DNA of 25,914 bases from an uncultured Peptococcaceae bacterium (GCA_913064925.1 CAJYBN010000007.1:1-25914), one strand, 5' to 3'. Shown: positions 14,266 through 22,327, counted from the stretch's first letter. Numbers and translations: made by a program. Notes: generated from the sequence alone by a model not told the origin.

Positions 14266-14551
14266 CGTCAGCTTTCAGGTTATGCCGCTGGTAACGCAGG
14301 GAGAGGTCTACCCGGTGGTGGACCGGGCCATCGAGGTGGTGCGGCGCTCTGAGGTTAAATACGAAGTAGGTAACATGGAAACTACCATGGAGGGCGAGCT
14401 GGACCAGTTGCTGGAGATAGTAAAAGAGGCGCAGCAAGCTTGCGTGGATGCGGGGGGCGTTCGGGTCATGACCCTGGTAAAGACTGATTACGCGCCCACG
14501 GGTGTAACTATGGCGGAAAAGGTGGACAAATACAGGCCGTGTTCCGGTTGA
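14252..14551 (+). CDS. MTH1187-family thiamine-binding protein
   Basis: A small protein of 99 residues with INVSFQVMPLVTQGEVYPVV at its start and YEVGNMETTMEGELDQLL in the middle. These fit the MTH1187/YkoF-like thiamine-binding family (formerly DUF77), ferredoxin-like folds that bind thiamine or its precursors in the cytoplasm. TTG 14252 follows GGGGTG by 6 nt; GTG 14243 would add three residues. It overlaps thiN by 14 nt and the permease by 13 nt. A role as carrier or buffer between transporter and kinase is inferred from this position. Confidence 0.82.
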   Translation: MPVINVSFQVMPLVTQGEVYPVVDRAIEVVRRSEVKYEVGNMETTMEGELDQLLEIVKEAQQACVDAGGVRVMTLVKTDYAPTGVTMAEKVDKYRPCSG

Positions 14552-15309
14552 ACCGTAAAATTCCCGCAGCGCCCATGATTTTTTTGCTCGTATTCTTGTT
14601 GGTTTGGGAAATTGCCGTTCGGGCAACAGGTGTACCCGCCTGGTTGCTCCCCGCGCCGGGGCAGGTCGCCGGTACGCTGGCCGACATGCTGCCCCTGCTG
14701 CTGGAGCACTCCCGCAGCACGGCGCTGGCGGCCGCGGTTGGGCTTGCAGCGGCCATCCTGGTAGCGCTGTTTCTGGCGGCGTTGATGGACTTTGCGCCTT
14801 GGATCCGGCAGGGTGTATACCCGCTGCTGGTTGTTTCCCAGACAATACCCATTATTTCCGTCGCCCCATTATTTATCATCTGGTTCGGGTACGGTATTTT
14901 GCCCAAAGTGGTGGTGGTGGCGTTGGTTTGCTTTTTTCCGGTGGCCGTGAGCATGATCGAAGGTATGCAGGCCGCAGACCCGGATATGGTGAACCTGCTG
15001 CGGGTTATGGGCTCCTCCCGCTGGCAGGTCATCCGGCTGGTCAGGTTTCCCGCCGCCCTACCTTCGTTTTTCGCGGGCTTCAAGATAGCCGGCACATATG
15101 CCGTAATGGGGGCGGTGATAGGCGAGTGGCTGGGGGCGACCAGCGGCCTGGGCGTTTTCATGACCCGTGCTGCCTACGCTTACCAGCTGGACCGGGTTTT
15201 TGCCGCCATTATTATCATTTCGTTGATCAGCTTATTACTTTTTGCGGCCATTGAAATTTTAGCGCGGCTGGTTATGCCGTGGTATTACAAGGAAAGGAGT
15301 AAAGGTTAA
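14539..15309 (+). CDS. thiX: ABC permease for thiamine precursor (ThiX)
   Basis: The 256-residue protein has about six membrane helices and the binding-protein-dependent permease EAA-like loop near residues 135-165 (EGMQAADPDMVNLLRVMG). The N-terminal WEIAVRATGVPAWLLPAPGQV and later GEWLGATSGLGVFM are typical of the SsuC/TauC/ThiX group. Its place between a thiamine-binding protein and ThiY makes it the channel of the ThiXYZ importer of formylaminopyrimidine-type precursors. The start GTG 14539 has a poor ribosome binding site and overlaps the previous gene, so translation is probably coupled; TTG 14548 is an alternative. Confidence 0.85.
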   Translation: MFRLNRKIPAAPMIFLLVFLLVWEIAVRATGVPAWLLPAPGQVAGTLADMLPLLLEHSRSTALAAAVGLAAAILVALFLAALMDFAPWIRQGVYPLLVVSQTIPIISVAPLFIIWFGYGILPKVVVVALVCFFPVAVSMIEGMQAADPDMVNLLRVMGSSRWQVIRLVRFPAALPSFFAGFKIAGTYAVMGAVIGEWLGATSGLGVFMTRAAYAYQLDRVFAAIIIISLISLLLFAAIEILARLVMPWYYKERSKG

Positions 15310-15310
15310 C

Positions 15311-16303
15311 ATGAAAAAAGCGGCTATCATTTTTAGTTTTATCCTGGCGATTATGCTGGCGGGCTGCTCGCCCGGCGGGGGCTCACCCGGCAGCGGCGGG
15401 GAAGAACTAAAACCCGTTACCGTGATGCTGGACTGGGTACCAAATACCAACCACACCGGCCTTTACGTAGCCCTGGATAAAGGCTGGTACGAGGAAGAGG
15501 GCCTGCAAGTGGACATTGTGCAACCCACCCAGGGCGGCACCACCCAGCTGGTGGCCACCGGCAAGGCTGAGTTCGGCGTTGGTTACCAGGAAGACGTCAC
15601 CCAGGCCAGGGCCACCGGGGTTCCGGTGGTATCAATCGCCGCCGTGCTGCAGCACAACACATCCGGATTTGCTGCCAAGAAAGAGGAGGGCATAACCAGA
15701 CCTCGGGACATGGAAGGTAAGCGCTACGGGGGCTGGGGTTCTCCCACCGAGGAGGCTGTGTTGAAAGCCGTTGTGGAAGCAGACGGCGGTGATCCTGGCA
15801 AGGTGGAAATCATCAATATCGGTACGGCGGATTTCTTTACCGCCATTGAACGGGACGTTGATTTTGCTTGGATTTATTACGGTTGGACCGGCGTAGAGGC
15901 GGAATTAAGGGGTTTGGAAATTAATTTTCTGGAGCTGAGGAAGCTGGACCCGGCGCTGGACTATTATACGCCGGTGCTGATAACCAGCGAGAAGTTAATT
16001 CGCGAGGAATCTGCCTTGGTGGAAAAATTTATGCGGGCCACTGCCAGGGGTTATGAGTTTGCCATTACCGAACCCGAGGAAGCCGGCCGGATACTGCTTA
16101 AATATGCTCCTGAGCTGGACGAAAAACTGGTGTTGGCCAGCCAGAAATACCTCAGCCCGCGTTACCGCGACGACGCGAGCTGCTGGGGGGAGCAAAAGGA
16201 AGAAGTATGGGATCGTTACGCGCGCTGGATGTATGAGCGCGGATTGCTGCCGAAAATGATCGACCCCGCCTCGGCCTTCACCAACCGGTTTTTACCCGAG
16301 TAA
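15311..16303 (+). CDS. thiY: Pyrimidine-precursor-binding lipoprotein (ThiY, NMT1/THI5-like)
   Basis: The 330-residue extracytoplasmic binding protein has a lipoprotein signal peptide ending in LAGC with the lipid-modified Cys19, then a Gly/Ser linker. The mature part begins VTVMLDWVPNTNHTGLYVA and continues GWYEEEGL. These are hallmarks of the NMT1/THI5-like family, whose bacterial member ThiY binds N-formyl-4-amino-5-aminomethyl-2-methylpyrimidine. AAAGGAG upstream supports ATG 15311. It would deliver ligand to ThiX/ThiZ. The precise ligand, pyrimidine or thiamine itself, cannot be told from sequence alone. Confidence 0.9.
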   Translation: MKKAAIIFSFILAIMLAGCSPGGGSPGSGGEELKPVTVMLDWVPNTNHTGLYVALDKGWYEEEGLQVDIVQPTQGGTTQLVATGKAEFGVGYQEDVTQARATGVPVVSIAAVLQHNTSGFAAKKEEGITRPRDMEGKRYGGWGSPTEEAVLKAVVEADGGDPGKVEIINIGTADFFTAIERDVDFAWIYYGWTGVEAELRGLEINFLELRKLDPALDYYTPVLITSEKLIREESALVEKFMRATARGYEFAITEPEEAGRILLKYAPELDEKLVLASQKYLSPRYRDDASCWGEQKEEVWDRYARWMYERGLLPKMIDPASAFTNRFLPE

Positions 16304-16314
16304 GGGGTTGAACC

Positions 16315-17070
16315 ATGGCCGAAATTATTTTGGAAGAAGTTACAAAGACTTTTCCCGTAGACGGGCAGTCCGTTTCCGTACTGGCCGGCATTTCCCTTTC
16401 CGTTGCCGCGGGGGAGTTCGTGAGCTTGATCGGGCCTAGCGGCTGTGGGAAAAGTACATTATTTAACATCATTTGCGGGCTGGTAAAACCCGACAGCGGC
16501 AGGGTGCTGTTGGGGGGACGGGACGATGTGCGGGCCGGGGAAATGGTTTCCTACATGCCCCAGAAGGATTTGCTTTTGCCTTGGCGCACCGTCTTGGACA
16601 ACGTTATTTTGGCTCGAGAGGTGGCCGGAGAAGATAAGGAAACGGTGAAACGCGAGGCCCGGCAGTTGATGCCGCTATTTGGCCTGGCCGGGTTTGAAAA
16701 CTGTTACCCGGCGGAGCTGTCCGGGGGCATGCGCCAGCGGGCTGCTTTGATGCGCGCGATACTGGCCCGGCGGCGGGTTTTGCTCCTGGATGAACCTTTT
16801 GGAGCACTGGACGCCATCACCAGAACGCGCATGCAGCGCTGGTTGCTGGAAATTTGGGACAGGTTTAAACAGGCGGTTTTTTTCATCACGCATGACGTGG
16901 AAGAAGCCGTGTTTTTGTCCGACCGCATTTACGTGCTGACGTCGCGCCCCGCCCGCCTTTGCCTGCACTTGGATGTTGACTTGCCTCGGCCGCGCCGGGA
17001 TGCCTTGCTTACGGAACCCCGTTTTTTATTTTTAAAAAAGCAAATCCTTGACGCGTTATTGGGGGGGTAA
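16315..17070 (+). CDS. thiZ: ABC ATPase of the thiamine-precursor importer (ThiZ)
   Basis: This 251-residue nucleotide-binding subunit has Walker A GPSGCGKST (40-48), Q-loop MPQKDLLLPWRTV, signature LSGGMRQRAALMRA, Walker B VLLLDEPFGALD and switch His in FITHDVEEA. The LLPWRTV wording is typical of the SsuB/TauB/ThiZ branch. AAGGGGTTG lies just before ATG 16315, 12 nt after thiY. It is the last gene of the riboswitch operon; its end overlaps the convergent YqxD-family gene by 15 bp and no terminator is visible there. Confidence 0.9.
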   Translation: MAEIILEEVTKTFPVDGQSVSVLAGISLSVAAGEFVSLIGPSGCGKSTLFNIICGLVKPDSGRVLLGGRDDVRAGEMVSYMPQKDLLLPWRTVLDNVILAREVAGEDKETVKREARQLMPLFGLAGFENCYPAELSGGMRQRAALMRAILARRRVLLLDEPFGALDAITRTRMQRWLLEIWDRFKQAVFFITHDVEEAVFLSDRIYVLTSRPARLCLHLDVDLPRPRRDALLTEPRFLFLKKQILDALLGG

Positions 17071-17508
17071 GTGAAGGCGTTCCTCGATAAGTTTGCGCAG
17101 CACCGCGGCAAAGCGCAAGTCGTCTTGTGCCGAGCGCTTGCGCGAGCCCTTGGCTCGCACGCCGGCCCGCCGCAGCCTGGCCTTGATCTCTCGCTCCTCC
17201 AACATGAAATCGATGTGCCGCGCGTTGAAGACTTTGCCGCCGGGCGTAACGGCGGCGGCGCCTTTGCCCAACACCAGGGCAGCCAGACCCCAGTCCTGTG
17301 TTACCACAATATCGCCGGCGGCCGCTAAATTAATCACTGCCATATCCGTTTCTTGGGGCGCGTCGCCCACTGTGATGTGGCGGTCGGATTCTATGTTATG
17401 GTTAAAACTGGCCACCGTGTATAGGGGTACGGAATAAGCGCGCGCCGTGCGGGTACATATGTTAAGTACTTGCCTGGGGCAAGCGTCGGCATCGACAATT
17501 ATTTTCAT
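17056..17508 (-). CDS. YqxD/YaiI-family protein (UPF0178)
   Basis: The 150-residue protein begins MKIIVDADACPRQV, the family hallmark, followed by DRHITVGDAPQETDMAVIN and IVVTQDWGLAALVLGKG. The acidic residues are arranged as in PIN/NYN nuclease-like folds, but no activity is established for the family that I know of. ATG 17508 has GGAGGTG 5 nt upstream; the open frame continues 34 codons further without support. It is convergent with thiZ. Confidence 0.92.
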   Translation of the reverse strand: MKIIVDADACPRQVLNICTRTARAYSVPLYTVASFNHNIESDRHITVGDAPQETDMAVINLAAAGDIVVTQDWGLAALVLGKGAAAVTPGGKVFNARHIDFMLEEREIKARLRRAGVRAKGSRKRSAQDDLRFAAVLRKLIEERLHLPPQ

Positions 17509-17624
17509 AGCGCACCTCCGTGCCGGTGTTTGCGCGCCCCGGCCCGCGTCACTGCTTTGCACAGTTCCGCTACGCCGGTACGATAACGGCCGCCGCGCCG
17601 GGCCGGGCATTCATATGGCGCCAT

Positions 17625-17963
17625 TTATTTCGGGTTGCAATGCAAACTGAAATCCGGGTGCAGGCCCATGCGGCGGTCTAGGCGAATGACCTCCTGCCCC
17701 TTAAGGTACTCGTGTACCTTCCGGGCAATGCGCGAAGCATCCCCGGCTGGGAATCCCTGCTGGTCCACGCCCAGGGCGATTCCGTCTTCCACGATGAAAG
17801 TATTCTTGGCGCTGCGGTTGCGCACCGAAGTGACGAAACTGGCGCTGCCGTAAACAGTTGTTTGGTTTCTCTTCCGGGCCAGTTCTTTTAGCTCCCGGTG
17901 ACCAGGGTTGATAATGGTATGCTTAGTGGTTACTGGTAGACGGAAACTCACTTTGTATTTCAT
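17625..17963 (-). CDS. Uncharacterised 112-aa protein, possibly a truncated fragment
   Basis: The frame starts MKYKVSFRLPVTTKHTI and ends RRMGLHPDFSLHCNPK. It has no signal peptide or membrane segment. The end IRLDRRMGLHPDFSLHC faintly recalls the N-terminal region of phosphoenolpyruvate-carboxykinase-like proteins, which are four to five times longer; this is low-confidence recognition. The ribosome binding site is poor (only GAG next to ATG 17963). Sequence after the stop shows no continuation of the domain in any frame I read. Either it is a short stand-alone protein or the 5' remnant of a truncated gene. It diverges from the coiled-coil gene across a 174-bp AT-rich region. Confidence 0.5.
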   Translation of the reverse strand: MKYKVSFRLPVTTKHTIINPGHRELKELARKRNQTTVYGSASFVTSVRNRSAKNTFIVEDGIALGVDQQGFPAGDASRIARKVHEYLKGQEVIRLDRRMGLHPDFSLHCNPK

Positions 17964-18030
17964 CTCAGTGTTTTAATGTATTTAAAAATTCTGTGGACAA
18001 TTACCTATTCCTACCTGTTCACAAAAAATT

Positions 18031-18045
18031 GTATATAGAATATAC
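18031..18045. promoter_or_regulatory. 15-bp dyad in an AT-rich divergent region
   Basis: GTATAT and ATATAC form a perfect inverted repeat around a 3-bp centre (AGA) in the region 17964-18137 between divergent genes. Size and symmetry suit a dimeric repressor site, but AT-rich palindromes also arise by chance. No clear sigma-A promoter could be fixed on either side. Confidence 0.25.
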
Positions 18046-18137
18046 TTTGTTTTTAAAATAAGGGAGGAAATGTTAAAATCAGGTAGAATAGTTAAATTGT
18101 ATAAAAATTATCTAAAATTATAACTGGGGGAATTAGC

Positions 18138-18677
18138 GTGCTTATGGAGGGTGCCATGGTTTTAACCTGGTTGGGCGCAGGCGCGGCGGTTGGTTCCCTG
18201 TTGACTTACCGGCTGGTTAACAGTTTGCTTGGTCATGAAAAAGATGAAAACTTGCGGGCTTACAAAGTAGAAAACGAGGCCCTGAGCAGGACAAACAGCA
18301 TTTACCGCGAAAGGATCGAGCAGCTGGAGAATATCTTGTTCAGCAATGACAAATACCTGGAGATGGTGGGGGAGATCGAAAGGCTCAGCGTCAGCAATTT
18401 CAAATTGCGCAGTAGGCTGAAGGACTTGGAGTGTCTGGTGGAGGCGGAAAAGAAAAAAAATACCCGGGAGCGGGTGGAACAATTGGAAAAGACCGTTCGA
18501 GAGCTGCAGCAGCGGTTGGAAAAGGAACGTAACCGGACGGAAACTGCTGCCCCCGTGGAAATTTTGCCGGCCCGGCCGGAGATTGCCGCCGCCGCAGAAT
18601 TGCCGCCAGGCGAAAGCGAAAGGGAACGCAGTGAACCGAAAAAATGGGCTACCGTCCTGCGCGCCAGGAAAATGTGA
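18138..18677 (+). CDS. Membrane-anchored coiled-coil protein, function unknown
   Basis: The 179-residue protein has one N-terminal hydrophobic segment (about 7-30, VLTWLGAGAAVGSLLTYRLV). A long charged heptad-like region (about 35-135) contains IYRERIEQLENILF and REREQ-type repeats such as VEQLEKTVRELQQRLEKE. A Pro/Ala/Glu-rich linker and a basic tail end it. It would be anchored in the membrane with a cytoplasmic coiled coil. GTG 18138 has GGGGGA 6 nt upstream; ATG 18156 with GGAGG 5 nt upstream is an equally good start giving 173 residues. I do not recognise the family. It stands alone before a strong terminator. Confidence 0.7.
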   Translation: MLMEGAMVLTWLGAGAAVGSLLTYRLVNSLLGHEKDENLRAYKVENEALSRTNSIYRERIEQLENILFSNDKYLEMVGEIERLSVSNFKLRSRLKDLECLVEAEKKKNTRERVEQLEKTVRELQQRLEKERNRTETAAPVEILPARPEIAAAAELPPGESERERSEPKKWATVLRARKM

Positions 18678-18719
18678 GAACCCGAGAAACATACTTTTTC
18701 CGGCCTTTTTAATGTTGTT

Positions 18720-18743
18720 CCGGCCGCGGCGGCCGGGTTTTTT
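18720..18743 (+). terminator. Intrinsic terminator after the coiled-coil gene
   Basis: CCGGCCG (18720-18726) and CGGCCGG (18730-18736) form a perfect 7-bp GC stem with a 3-nt loop, followed by six T (18738-18743). Confidence 0.85.
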
Positions 18744-18810
18744 ATGCCGTGCATTGTGCTTAAATGAAGCGGATAAAATAATGCCAATACGGATTTCTGG
18801 AGGTTAGGCG

Positions 18811-21357
18811 ATGTTTTATTTTCGGACTGTCACGGTAAATCCACCGCTGCCGGAACGCATTAAAAACTTGCGCGATTTGGCCTATAATTTGTGGTTTAGC
18901 TGGCACTACCCCGCCCAGCATCTTTTCAGGGAAATCAACCCTCGTTTATGGGATCGGGTGGCCCATAACCCAGTTAAGTTCCTGTTGTTCGTCAGCAGAG
19001 AGGATTTGGAAAGGGCGGCGGCGGACGACCTTTTTGTGCAAAAATACGAAGCTGTTGTGAGCGCGTTCAACCGCTACATGCAGGGTGAGAAATGGTATAG
19101 CCACAGCCATCCTCGTTATAGCGATAAAGTAATCGCATATTTTTCCGCTGAATTCGGGCTGCACGAATCCTGCCCCATTTATTCCGGGGGGCTGGGCATA
19201 CTTGCTGGCGACTACGCCAAATCGGCCAGCGACTTGGGACTGCCCCTAGTGGGAGTGGGATTACTTTATAAGTATGGCTATTTCAGCCAGCTTATCGGGC
19301 GAGACGGCAGGCAAGAGGTTCTTTACAAGGACATCAATTTTAATGAATTGCCCATAACACCGGTGCTTGATGCTTGTAAACCAGAATCAGGCATTGCCGT
19401 AGAGCTACCCGGCCGTACCGTTTGGGCCAAAGTATGGGAGATGAAAGTAGGTCTGGTGCGCATTCTTTTGCTAGACACGGACTTGCCGGTTAATACTGAG
19501 GAGGACAGGAGGATAACGTCCAGGTTGTACGGCGGGGGGCGGGAAATGCGCATCGCCCAGGAAGTATTGCTCGGCGTGGGCGGCGTAAGGGCGTTGAAAG
19601 CGCTGGATATAACCCCCCACGTTTGGCACATAAACGAAGGACACGCTGCCTTTCTTACGCTGGAAAGGTTGAGGGAAATGGTCGCTGCGGGCGTGCCGGC
19701 TTCCACCGCCCGGGAAGTCATCAGGGCCAATACCATTTTCACCACTCATACCCCGGTACCGGCGGGGCACGATGTCTTCAGCCGGGAACTGGTGGACAGG
19801 CACCTGCGGGAATTGTGCCGCGGCACGGGTATGGAATGTAACAAGTTTATTGAGCTGGGGTGGGATGCGGAGAAAAACGAGTTCAACATGACCCTGCTGG
19901 CCCTGCGCATGGCCGGAGTATGCAATGGTGTAAGCAGGCTGCACGGCGAGGTGACGCGACAGATGTTTCACCGTTTTTACCCGGCCGTTCCGGTGGAAGA
20001 AGTGCCCGTCACTTCAATTACCAACGGCGTACATACCGGATCTTGGATTGCCGAAGAATGGAAACACGTTTTTACCAAATACTTTGGTCAAAATTGGTGG
20101 GAACGGGTTACCAGCGAAGACATGTGGCAACGGGTCGAAGACATTCCGGACGTAGAGATATGGGAAACTCATATGTTGCTGAAAGAAAAGGCCATCAATT
20201 TCGCCCGCGAAAAGATAATAAATCAGCGTCGGAGAAACCGGGAGGCGCCGGGGTTTATTACCGAGGCCGGCGAAATCTTGCTGCCCCAGGCTTTGACCAT
20301 TGGCTTTGCCCGCCGGTTTACCACATATAAGCGGGCCACGTTAATTTTCCAGGATCCGGATAGGCTGGCGGCTATTTTAAACGACCCGGACAGGCCGGTG
20401 CAAATTATCTTTGCTGGAAAGGCCCACCCAGCCGATTTCGCCGGCCAGGAAATAATTCACAAAATTAATGATTTTGCACGCGATGAGCCTTTCCGGGGAA
20501 AAATCGTTTTTTTGGAGGATTATGATATCAACATCGCCCGCATCCTGCTGCAGGGCGTCGATGTTTGGTTGAACACTCCGCGGTGGCCGCAAGAAGCCAG
20601 CGGCACCAGCGGCATGAAAGCGGCCTTGAACGGCGTTCTGCATTGCAGCGTGCTGGACGGTTGGTGGCCGGAAGCATACAACGGCAAAAACGGTTTCGCC
20701 ATAGGCCACCCGGGCAACCTGCGGTTCAACAAAACTGACCAGGACTGGGATGACAGTTACTACCTTTACCAGGTCATCGAGGAAGGGGTGGTGCCGCTAT
20801 ACTATGAGCGTCAAAACGGCATCCCCTTGGGGTGGGTGAATATGATGCGTGAATCTTTTCGCACCATAATACCCCGGTTTTGCACAGCCAGGATGGTAAA
20901 GGAATACGTGGAAAGGATATACGTGCCCGCCATCGAACGCAACCTGGCTATGAGGAAATCACACTACGAACTGGCCGAACAAATGGACCGGTTTAAGCGG
21001 TTTATACAGGAAAACTGGCACCACGTTGAGGTGGTAAAAATCAGGACCAACGGCAGATGGGACATGCAAGCCGGCGAGGAACTGGTGGTGGAATCGGAGG
21101 TCAGGCTGGGTCCCATAGCCCCGCAGGAAGTGGTGGTGGAAATCGCCCTGGGAAGCGATAGGGGAGCATACTTGAGCCACCTGCAGAACGTGCCCATGCA
21201 GTTAAAAAAAAGACTCACTGATGGGCTGTACCTATACACGGGAAGCGTACCCCTGTTTCAGGGAACCCACGGCTACGCCGTCAGGGTAAGGCCCAACAAC
21301 CGGTTGATGATAAGCAAGTTTGAGCTTCCATTGATTAAGTGGGCGGAAAACTTCTAG
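18811..21357 (+). CDS. glgP: Alpha-glucan (glycogen) phosphorylase
   Basis: The enzyme releases glucose-1-phosphate from alpha-1,4-glucans using phosphate and pyridoxal phosphate. This 848-residue form begins with the DUF3417-type N-terminal domain (NLRDLAYNLWFSWHYPAQHLF), as in the Thermotoga-like phosphorylases. The catalytic domain shows YFSAEFGLHES, YSGGLGILAGDYAKSASDLG, HINEGHAAFLTLER and TTHTPVPAGHD. The pyridoxal phosphate lysine is about Lys603 in EASGTSGMKAALNG. A beta-rich extension follows residue 730. GGAGG precedes ATG 18811. No other glycogen gene is adjacent, so the partners must lie elsewhere. Confidence 0.95.
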   Translation: MFYFRTVTVNPPLPERIKNLRDLAYNLWFSWHYPAQHLFREINPRLWDRVAHNPVKFLLFVSREDLERAAADDLFVQKYEAVVSAFNRYMQGEKWYSHSHPRYSDKVIAYFSAEFGLHESCPIYSGGLGILAGDYAKSASDLGLPLVGVGLLYKYGYFSQLIGRDGRQEVLYKDINFNELPITPVLDACKPESGIAVELPGRTVWAKVWEMKVGLVRILLLDTDLPVNTEEDRRITSRLYGGGREMRIAQEVLLGVGGVRALKALDITPHVWHINEGHAAFLTLERLREMVAAGVPASTAREVIRANTIFTTHTPVPAGHDVFSRELVDRHLRELCRGTGMECNKFIELGWDAEKNEFNMTLLALRMAGVCNGVSRLHGEVTRQMFHRFYPAVPVEEVPVTSITNGVHTGSWIAEEWKHVFTKYFGQNWWERVTSEDMWQRVEDIPDVEIWETHMLLKEKAINFAREKIINQRRRNREAPGFITEAGEILLPQALTIGFARRFTTYKRATLIFQDPDRLAAILNDPDRPVQIIFAGKAHPADFAGQEIIHKINDFARDEPFRGKIVFLEDYDINIARILLQGVDVWLNTPRWPQEASGTSGMKAALNGVLHCSVLDGWWPEAYNGKNGFAIGHPGNLRFNKTDQDWDDSYYLYQVIEEGVVPLYYERQNGIPLGWVNMMRESFRTIIPRFCTARMVKEYVERIYVPAIERNLAMRKSHYELAEQMDRFKRFIQENWHHVEVVKIRTNGRWDMQAGEELVVESEVRLGPIAPQEVVVEIALGSDRGAYLSHLQNVPMQLKKRLTDGLYLYTGSVPLFQGTHGYAVRVRPNNRLMISKFELPLIKWAENF

Positions 21358-21426
21358 GGTGCCGGATAAGGTGTCCTGAGGTTTGCGATAATCTACAGGC
21401 GCTTTTGTTTCGGAGCGAGCGGTGTA

Positions 21427-21576
21427 ATGAGCGCTGGGCAAAAACTTTTGGCTAGATTTCTCAACACTTTATGGGTGCCGGTCATGGCGCCCTTTACTTT
21501 TGGATACGTGCGGGGTAATATTTGGGTGATAAAAGTGGAGTTAACGGCAACTCCGGGCGGCAGAACGGGGGTATAG
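21427..21576 (+). CDS. Possible 49-aa protein upstream of the broken ABC-2 genes
   Basis: An ATG at 21427 opens a 49-residue frame with a hydrophobic/aromatic centre (FLNTLWVPVMAPFTFGYV) and a basic end, stopping one base before the ATG of the exporter ATPase remnant. The only ribosome binding site is GGAG 11 nt upstream. Tight spacing with the next start suggests a former small gene of the same operon; chance cannot be excluded. Nothing else is seen in 21358-21577. Confidence 0.35.
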   Translation: MSAGQKLLARFLNTLWVPVMAPFTFGYVRGNIWVIKVELTATPGGRTGV

Positions 21577-21577
21577 C

Positions 21578-22013
21578 ATGATAGAAGTGGAAAGCCTGGT
21601 GCGCAAGTTCAATAATTTTACCGCGGTGCGGGGCATCAGCTTCAGCGTTTCCCGGGGGGGAAATATTCGGTTTTTTAGGCCCTAACGGCGCCGGTAAAAC
21701 AACTACGATGAAGATACTGGCCACTCTTTTGCACCCAATGTCCGGCCGCGCGTTCATCAACGGGTATGATGTGGTGACTGAACAGGACAAGGTGCGTCGT
21801 TCCATCGGTATGGTTTTTCAGGATCCTTCCCTGGACGAGCGTTTGACGGCCAGGGAGAATTTATTTTTCCACGCCATGCTGTACAACGTGGACGGCAGGC
21901 TGTTCAAACGCCGCATGCACGAGGTTCTGGAGATGGTGGAATTGTCGGACTGGGCGGGGGACTTGGTCAAGAATTTTTCCGGCGGCATGAAGCGGCGCCT
22001 GGAAATTGCCCTA
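21578..22013 (+). pseudogene. ABC-2 exporter ATPase, frameshifted N-terminal part
   Basis: The gene starts at ATG 21578 with MIEVESLVRKFNNFTAVRG, a drug/daunorubicin-type exporter ATPase. At a run of seven G (21654-21660) the frame is lost and reaches a stop within about 10 codons. With six G it continues GEIFGFLGPNGAGKTTTMKI (Walker A), FQDPSLDERLTARENLFFHA (Q-loop) and NFSGGMKRRLEIA (signature). Homology then stops abruptly at about 22013, before Walker B and the switch His, so the protein could not hydrolyse ATP even without the frameshift. The missing C-terminal end lies inverted at 22093-22296. Confidence 0.85.
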
Positions 22014-22036
22014 AGCGCCTTGCCGACAGCCACCGC

Positions 22037-22090
22037 CCATCGGGTGACGTCGCGCAGCCATATGGTGTAAATCACCCGCAAACTCCCCAT
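22037..22090 (-). pseudogene. ABC-2 permease start, inverted fragment
   Basis: On the minus strand, AGGAGGAGG precedes ATG 22090, which begins MGSLRVIYTIWLRDVTRW, typical of the cytoplasmic N-terminus of ABC-2 permeases. Similarity ends after the tryptophan at 22037, where the frame passes into antisense of the ATPase remnant. Its downstream portion is found in the opposite orientation after 22303. Confidence 0.65.
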
Positions 22091-22092
22091 TG

Positions 22093-22296
22093 CTAATGCC
22101 TCCTCCTGGCGAAAGCCCTCACCCTGTCCACCGCGGTGATGTTTTCCTGGCGTATCTCCCGGCCGGTAAGTTTGAGAAACACATTATTCAGGGTGGGCTT
22201 TTGCAGGCTCACGGATTCGATATCCCTGCCCATTTCCTGCACCAACACGGGAATGAACCTTTCCCCCTGCTCCACTTCCAGTTTCAAAACACTGCC
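22093..22296 (-). pseudogene. ABC-2 exporter ATPase C-terminal end, inverted fragment
   Basis: Read on the minus strand this gives VLKLEVEQGERFIPVLVQEM and RDIESVSLQKPTLNNVFLKL followed by TGREIR. This is the C-terminal domain of DrrA-type ATPases, where SVRRPSLEDVFLxLTG is usual. It ends 2 bp before the permease start on the same strand, so the original order ATPase-permease is preserved inside the inverted block. There is no start codon context; it is a fragment of the gene beginning at 21578. Confidence 0.75.
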
Positions 22297-22297
22297 G

Positions 22298-22327
22298 TGC
22301 CGTACGGCAGCACGGTGGCCGTGCTGC
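22298..22327. repeat. Palindrome and hairpin at the right inversion junction
   Basis: TGCCGTACGGCA (22298-22309) is a perfect 12-bp palindrome. It overlaps a 9-bp inverted repeat, GCAGCACGG (22307-22315) with CCGTGCTGC (22319-22327). Both sit exactly where minus-strand ATPase homology ends and plus-strand permease homology begins. Confidence 0.7.

Noticed and set aside
17509..17610. Longer form of the YqxD-family protein
   Set aside because: The extra 34 codons lack a ribosome binding site and family similarity, whereas ATG 17508 has GGAGGTG and the hallmark MKIIVDADACP.
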